Assembly: GCF_036181745.1 (NCBI RefSeq)
Contig: NZ_CP108080.1
Location: forward strand, 2,914,001 to 2,978,000
DNA: 64,000 nucleotides
Direction: 5' to 3'
Source of the DNA: Streptomyces sp. NBC_00259
GTDB taxonomy: Bacteria > Actinomycetota > Actinomycetes > Streptomycetales > Streptomycetaceae
Part shown: positions 60,571 to 64,000 of the stretch, piece after piece
Position numbering within the stretch: the first letter of the stretch is position 1
Layout of the letters: every line of letters begins with the position of its first letter
Notes under the pieces: model-generated
The model's input: the letters and a program-made list of their open reading frames with translations, nothing else
What the model was told of the DNA's origin: nothing
The model's database searches: none
Translations under genes and position numbers: made by a program

Positions 60571-61488
60571 TCACACCTTCAGGTACTTGCGCAATGCGAT
60601 GAAAGCGGCCAAGGAGGGCATCAGCAGCCCGATCACCAGGACCAGGGGAAGTACCGCTATCACGGCGTCCCAGCCGATGAAGTTGACCAACGGCATCTTC
60701 TCTGCCAGCGCGAGACCGCCGTCGACGAGGAAGTACCGGCCGATCAGCAGCAGCACACAGGCGACCGCGCCACCCAGCAGACCGGCGAAGGCGGCCTCCA
60801 TGATGAACGGCATCTGGATGTAGAAGCTGGACGCGCCGACGAGCCGCATGATGCCCGTCTCACGCCGACGGCTGAACGCCGAGACGCGCACCGTGTTGAC
60901 GATCAGCATCAGCGCGATGACCAGCATGAGTCCCATGATGAAGAGCGCGGCGATGTTCATGCCCCGCATCATGTTGAACAGGTTCTCCAGGATGCCGCGC
61001 TGGTCCTGGACGGACTGCACCCCGTCACGACCGGCGAAGGCGGTCGCCACGACCTGGTACTTCTCCGGATCCTTCAGCTTGACCCGGAACGACTCCTGCA
61101 TCTGGTCCGGCGTGATCACCGTGGCGATGGCGGTGTCGCTGTACTGCTCGCGGTAGTGCTTGTAGGCCTCGTCGGCCGACTCGTGATGGACCTTCTCGAC
61201 GATGTCCATCTTGCCGAGATCGGCCTCGATCTCTTCCTTCTGCTGCGCGGTGACAGCGCCCTTCGAGCACTTGTCGTCCGTCTCCGCGTCGTTCTTGTTG
61301 CAGAGGTAGATGGAGACGTTGACCTTGTCGTACCAGAAGTCCTTCATCGTGCTGACCTGTTCACGCATGAGCAGGGCGCCACCGAAGAGGGCGAGCGACA
61401 GGGCCACGGAGACGATGACCGCGAAGGTCATCGTCAGATTGCGGCGGAGACCGACTCCGATCTCCGACAGTACGAACTGGGCGCGCAT
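60571..61488 (-). CDS. ftsX: Cell-division ABC transporter permease FtsX
   Basis: A 305-residue membrane protein with four helices (LTMTFAVIVSVALSLALFGGALLM; AALFIMGLMLVIALMLIVNTV; AAFAGLLGGAVACVLLLIGRYFLV; VLPLVLVIGLLMPSLAAFIA) and a large extracellular domain between the first two that in other actinobacteria activates cell-wall hydrolases (RipC type). Two cysteines in the extracellular loop (CNKNDAETDDKC) may form a disulfide. It follows ftsE after a 91-base gap containing a hairpin. Confidence 0.96.
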   Translation of the reverse strand: MRAQFVLSEIGVGLRRNLTMTFAVIVSVALSLALFGGALLMREQVSTMKDFWYDKVNVSIYLCNKNDAETDDKCSKGAVTAQQKEEIEADLGKMDIVEKVHHESADEAYKHYREQYSDTAIATVITPDQMQESFRVKLKDPEKYQVVATAFAGRDGVQSVQDQRGILENLFNMMRGMNIAALFIMGLMLVIALMLIVNTVRVSAFSRRRETGIMRLVGASSFYIQMPFIMEAAFAGLLGGAVACVLLLIGRYFLVDGGLALAEKMPLVNFIGWDAVIAVLPLVLVIGLLMPSLAAFIALRKYLKV

Positions 61489-61535
61489 GGCGAGTGTTTC
61501 AGCCTTTCCTGTGCCTGCCTGTAGCTGCTGCCTGT

Positions 61536-61571
61536 GCGCCGGGCGGCTGCCGAGAGCCGGCCGCCCGGCGC
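61536..61571 (-). terminator. Hairpin between ftsE and ftsX
   Basis: GCGCCGGGCGGC and GCCGCCCGGCGC form a perfect 12-bp stem with a 12-base loop, 9 bases after the ftsE stop and 48 bases before the ftsX ATG. It could be a partial terminator or an mRNA-stability element adjusting the FtsE:FtsX ratio. Confidence 0.6.
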
Positions 61572-61579
61572 CCGGCCGC

Positions 61580-62269
61580 TCAGTGCTGGTAGCCGTAGAC
61601 GCCGCGCGCCTGGTCGCGTACGAGCCGGCCCTGTTCGAGCTCGATGACGCGCTTGCGCATCTGGTCGACGATGTTCTGGTCGTGGGTCGCCATCACCACC
61701 GTGGTGCCGGTCCTGTTGATCCGGTCCAGCAGCTTCATGATGCCGACGGAGGTCTGCGGGTCGAGGTTTCCGGTCGGCTCGTCCGCGATCAGCAGCATCG
61801 GGCGGTTGACGAACGCACGGGCGATCGCCACACGCTGCTGCTCACCACCGGACAGCTCACCGGGCATCCGGTCCTCCTTGCCGCCGAGACCGACGAGGTC
61901 GAGGACCTGGGGAACCGCCTTGCGGATCTCGCCGCGCGGCTTGCCGATGACCTCCTGCGCGAAGGCCACGTTCTCGGCGACGGTCTTGTTGGGCAGCAGA
62001 CGGAAGTCCTGGAAGACGGTTCCGAGCTGCCGGCGCATCTGCGGCACCTTCCAGTTGGACAGGCGCGCGAGGTCCTTGCCCAGGACGTGCACCATGCCAT
62101 GGCTGGCGCGCTCCTCGCGCAGGAGCAGCCGCAGGAAGGTCGACTTGCCGGAACCGGACGAGCCCACGAGGAAGACGAACTCCCCCTTCTCGATCTCCAG
62201 GGAGACGTCACGCAGGGCTGGGCGGTTCTGCTTGGGATAGCTCTTGGAGACGTTGTCGAATCGGATCAC
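61580..62269 (-). CDS. ftsE: Cell-division ATP-binding protein FtsE
   Basis: A 229-residue ABC ATPase that works with FtsX. Walker A is GSSGSGKST (36-44), the signature is [15 protein letters not shown], Walker B is [13 protein letters not shown], and the H loop is ATHD. The start is GTG at 62269 (valine read as Met). It is divergent from the small zinc-ribbon gene across 262 bases. Confidence 0.97.
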   Translation of the reverse strand: MIRFDNVSKSYPKQNRPALRDVSLEIEKGEFVFLVGSSGSGKSTFLRLLLREERASHGMVHVLGKDLARLSNWKVPQMRRQLGTVFQDFRLLPNKTVAENVAFAQEVIGKPRGEIRKAVPQVLDLVGLGGKEDRMPGELSGGEQQRVAIARAFVNRPMLLIADEPTGNLDPQTSVGIMKLLDRINRTGTTVVMATHDQNIVDQMRKRVIELEQGRLVRDQARGVYGYQH

Positions 62270-62531
62270 GGGTGCACCACGGTCGGCCGGGAGTATGTGT
62301 GCGTGACCTTACGCGAATGGGCATGGCGCGTGCAGTCGCCGCCCGGAGTTGCGCAATTTGTCCGATTGGCGTTCGGCTCGTAAGCCTCTCGGAACGGGCG
62401 TAATCCGACGGGGCGCGCCGAAACGCGCGAGAACTGGCACAGTGGTATCGGGAACGGATGCGTTTCCTGGAGCGTTGCGCGGAGAGAACGGACTGTGCCG
62501 GCGACTCCGCCGCGCGGGAGGAGGAGAGCGC

Positions 62532-62723
62532 ATGACCTATGACCGACTGGTGTGCGCCAACTGCGCGGCTCCGGTCGCCCAGGGCCGCTGTCCCGTCTGC
62601 CGGGCGAATCGCGAGCGCCTGCAGCAGGAGGGCCCCTTCGCGGGCCTGAACCCGGCGATGCTGGTGGCACTGCTGGTGGTCCTCGTGGCGGCGCTGGCGC
62701 TGCTGGCGCACCAGACCGCGTAG
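62532..62723 (+). CDS. Small zinc-ribbon membrane protein
   Basis: A 63-residue protein. The first part has two CxxC knuckles (CANCAAPVAQGRCPVC) forming a likely zinc ribbon, a charged linker (RANRERLQQEG), and one C-terminal membrane helix (PAMLVALLVVLVAALALLAH). The ATG has GGAGGAGAGCGC upstream, a strong ribosome site, which supports it as a true gene despite its size. Tail-anchored zinc-ribbon proteins are common in actinobacteria and unstudied. A terminator follows. Confidence 0.75.
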   Translation: MTYDRLVCANCAAPVAQGRCPVCRANRERLQQEGPFAGLNPAMLVALLVVLVAALALLAHQTA

Positions 62724-62762
62724 GTCCGAGCGATCCGGCCTGGATTCCCGCACGAACGGAGC

Positions 62763-62802
62763 ACAAGGGCCCGGGATGCCGTGAGGCAGCCCGGGCCCTT
62801 GT
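62763..62802. terminator. Bidirectional terminator between zinc-ribbon and LAETG genes
   Basis: ACAAGGGCCCGGG and CCCGGGCCCTTGT form a perfect 13-bp stem, with an inner GCC/GGC pair. It lies 40 bases after the plus-strand zinc-ribbon gene and 20 bases after the minus-strand LAETG gene, serving both. Confidence 0.85.
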
Positions 62803-62822
62803 CACATGCTGTTACGCGCTGA

Positions 62823-63692
62823 TCACACCGCGGCGCGGCCGCCGCCGACGAGGCGCGGCAGCATCCGGAAGCCGATACCACCGGCGATCATCGTCGCGGC
62901 ACCGAGCAGCAGGAACGTGGTCTCGGCGGCGCCGGTCTCAGCCAGCTCCTCCTTGGCCTGACCCTGCTCGACCGGCTTCGAGCCGGCGGCGTCGGTGTCC
63001 GTGTTGTCGGCGCACTCGGCACCGTCGACGTCGACGGTGCAACCACCGGCGTCGCCGCCGGTCGATCCACCGGTCGAACCGCCGGTCGCCGCGGCGCCAC
63101 CGGTGGTGGAGCCACCCTGGTCGCCGCCGGTGTTGCCACCGTTGCCGTTGCCGTTGTTGCCGTTACCGCCGGTGTTGCCACCGTTGCCGTTGCCGCCGTT
63201 GTTGCCGTTACCGCCGGTGGTCGTGGTGCCACCGTCGGTCGTGGTGCCACCGTCGGTCGTGGTCCCGCCGTCGGTCGTCGTGCCACCGTCGGTCGTCGTG
63301 CCACCGTCCGTGGTGGTCCCGCCGTCGGTCGTGGTGCCACCGTCGGTCGTGGTGCCACCGTCCGTGGTGGTCCCGCCGTCGGTCGTGGTGCCACCGTCGG
63401 TCGTGGTCCCGCCGTCGGTCGTGGTGCCACCGTCCGTGGTGGTCCCGCCGTCCGTGGTCGTGCCACCATCGGTCGAGCCAAGGATGGTGGTGCCACCATC
63501 GTCCTCGCCCTCACGGATCCCGAGGCCGACATCGACCCCGTTCTCGTCGACCTCGGCGCTCGCGCTGACGCCGCCAACACCAACATCAATACCGACGGCC
63601 TGGGCGGCGCCCGCGGCGGTCAGGGACGCGCCGGCGACGATCACCGCGCTGGCGGCTATCCGCACGACGCGAACACGCGTCTTCTTGGTCAT
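62823..63692 (-). CDS. Sortase-anchored (LAETG) secreted repeat protein
   Basis: A 289-residue surface protein. A signal peptide (RIAASAVIVAGASLTAAGAAQA) is followed by an acidic segment, about 14 near-perfect DGGTTT hexapeptide repeats, a Gly/Asn/Thr/Ser-rich region and a short domain with two cysteines (CTVDVDGAEC). The C-terminus has the sorting signal LAETG, a hydrophobic helix (TTFLLLGAATMIAGGIGF) and a basic tail (RMLPRLVGGGR). LAxTG is the motif of class E sortases such as SrtE1/E2 in Streptomyces, which also anchor long chaplins. A cell-wall stalk or spacer role is inferred. Confidence 0.88.
   Translation of the reverse strand: MTKKTRVRVVRIAASAVIVAGASLTAAGAAQAVGIDVGVGGVSASAEVDENGVDVGLGIREGEDDGGTTILGSTDGGTTTDGGTTTDGGTTTDGGTTTDGGTTTDGGTTTDGGTTTDGGTTTDGGTTTDGGTTTDGGTTTDGGTTTDGGTTTDGGTTTTGGNGNNGGNGNGGNTGGNGNNGNGNGGNTGGDQGGSTTGGAAATGGSTGGSTGGDAGGCTVDVDGAECADNTDTDAAGSKPVEQGQAKEELAETGAAETTFLLLGAATMIAGGIGFRMLPRLVGGGRAAV
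63220..63471. repeat. 18-bp tandem repeats encoding DGGTTT
   Basis: About 14 direct 18-bp units (CCACCGTCGGTCGTGGTG on the plus strand, with silent changes such as GTCCGTGGTGGT). The third-position differences between units while the protein repeat stays constant suggest selection on the encoded sequence. Confidence 0.88.
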
Positions 63693-64000
63693 CTGCTGCT
63701 ACCCCCAGTAGCTAATTCGTCTGTAGTGCAGCGTCCGGGGCTGCAGCCACCGAGGGTCGCGCTTCCGCTTGCCCCGTTGCTCACACGCGCCCCATAGATA
63801 CGCATGCCGCGCGCCAGCCTTCCCACTTTCCACGGACACGTCAAGGTCGTTGCGCGTGCGATGCCCGAAATAAGGGCAGTTGACCGAGGTACGGGCATGC
63901 AACTGTGACGTAAACCCGGAACTGGCGCCCCACCAGCGGCAGTTCCCTTGTCGACAAAGCGAGCTGGCACCCGGCATTCCGCTTGCGTCAGCGAATCGAC
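63693..64000. other. 308-base region upstream of the LAETG gene
   Basis: No gene is supported; two overlapping minus-strand frames are not protein-like and lack ribosome sites. The hairpin GCTAC-CCCCA-GTAGC at 63698-63712 has the Shine-Dalgarno of the LAETG gene (GGGG on the minus strand) in its loop. A/T-rich candidates for a promoter lie near 63795-63805 (TATCTAT on the minus strand) but no clear pair of elements can be given. Confidence 0.4.

Noticed and set aside
63689..63977. Small genes at the right end
   Set aside because: Two overlapping minus-strand frames in the promoter region of the LAETG gene; neither has a ribosome site or protein-like composition.

Overview
The window is a stretch of high-G+C actinobacterial chromosome, almost certainly Streptomyces. 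The evidence is the strong G/C bias at third codon positions, frequent GTG and TTG starts, an SsgA-like sporulation protein, the mycelial aggregation pair matA/matB, the SigU/RsuA sigma/anti-sigma pair, an NnaR-type nitrate regulator beside narK, and a tmRNA encoding the tag ANTKRDSFALAA. From memory, the gene order resembles the conserved core of the S. coelicolor chromosome (about SCO2920 to SCO2970). This is not a foreign island: I see no insertion sequence, phage, integrase or CRISPR array.

Layout. 0-5.4 kb: a secreted M6 metalloprotease (3' end outside the window), a small membrane protein, two RDD membrane proteins (one with a glutamine-rich linker) and an SsgA-like protein (probably ssgG). 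5.4-11.4 kb: a VOC protein, a GlcD-like FAD oxidase, a TPR protein, a three-gene cobalt-type nitrile hydratase with a split beta subunit, and hppD for tyrosine catabolism. 11.5-15.7 kb: a Lrp/AsnC regulator followed by a four-gene OpuC-type quaternary amine uptake system. 15.8-20.5 kb: a YlbL-like Lon-family protease, an IclR regulator, a DEAD/DEAH helicase and a Doc toxin/antitoxin pair; each has tandem repeats at its own 3' end. 20.5-25 kb: an MFS exporter, tRNA-Cys and a vanZ-like/two-component operon. 25.2-28.7 kb: a three-gene cassette resembling type VII secretion cargo. 28.8-33.6 kb: a three-subunit molybdenum hydroxylase. 33.9-38.8 kb: a sugar ABC transporter with a GH20 hexosaminidase behind a DasR-like site.

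39-64 kb is more housekeeping in character: DUF3039, YqgE/AlgH, murA, hupA, malic enzyme, HelD-like helicase, rsuA-sigU, a CGNR protein, nnaR-narK with GlnR-like sites, an acyltransferase overlapping matB with matA upstream (exopolysaccharide), a LysR/MFS divergent pair, and the minus-strand series ftsE-ftsX-S41 peptidase-smpB-ssrA. The right edge holds a tiny zinc-ribbon membrane protein and an LAETG-anchored repeat protein.

The observations most worth following are the stop-codon-anchored tandem repeats in four consecutive genes at 15.7-19.9 kb, the split nitrile hydratase, the molybdenum hydroxylase that seems to lack the usual catalytic glutamate, the type VII-like cassette, and several well-formed regulatory sites.
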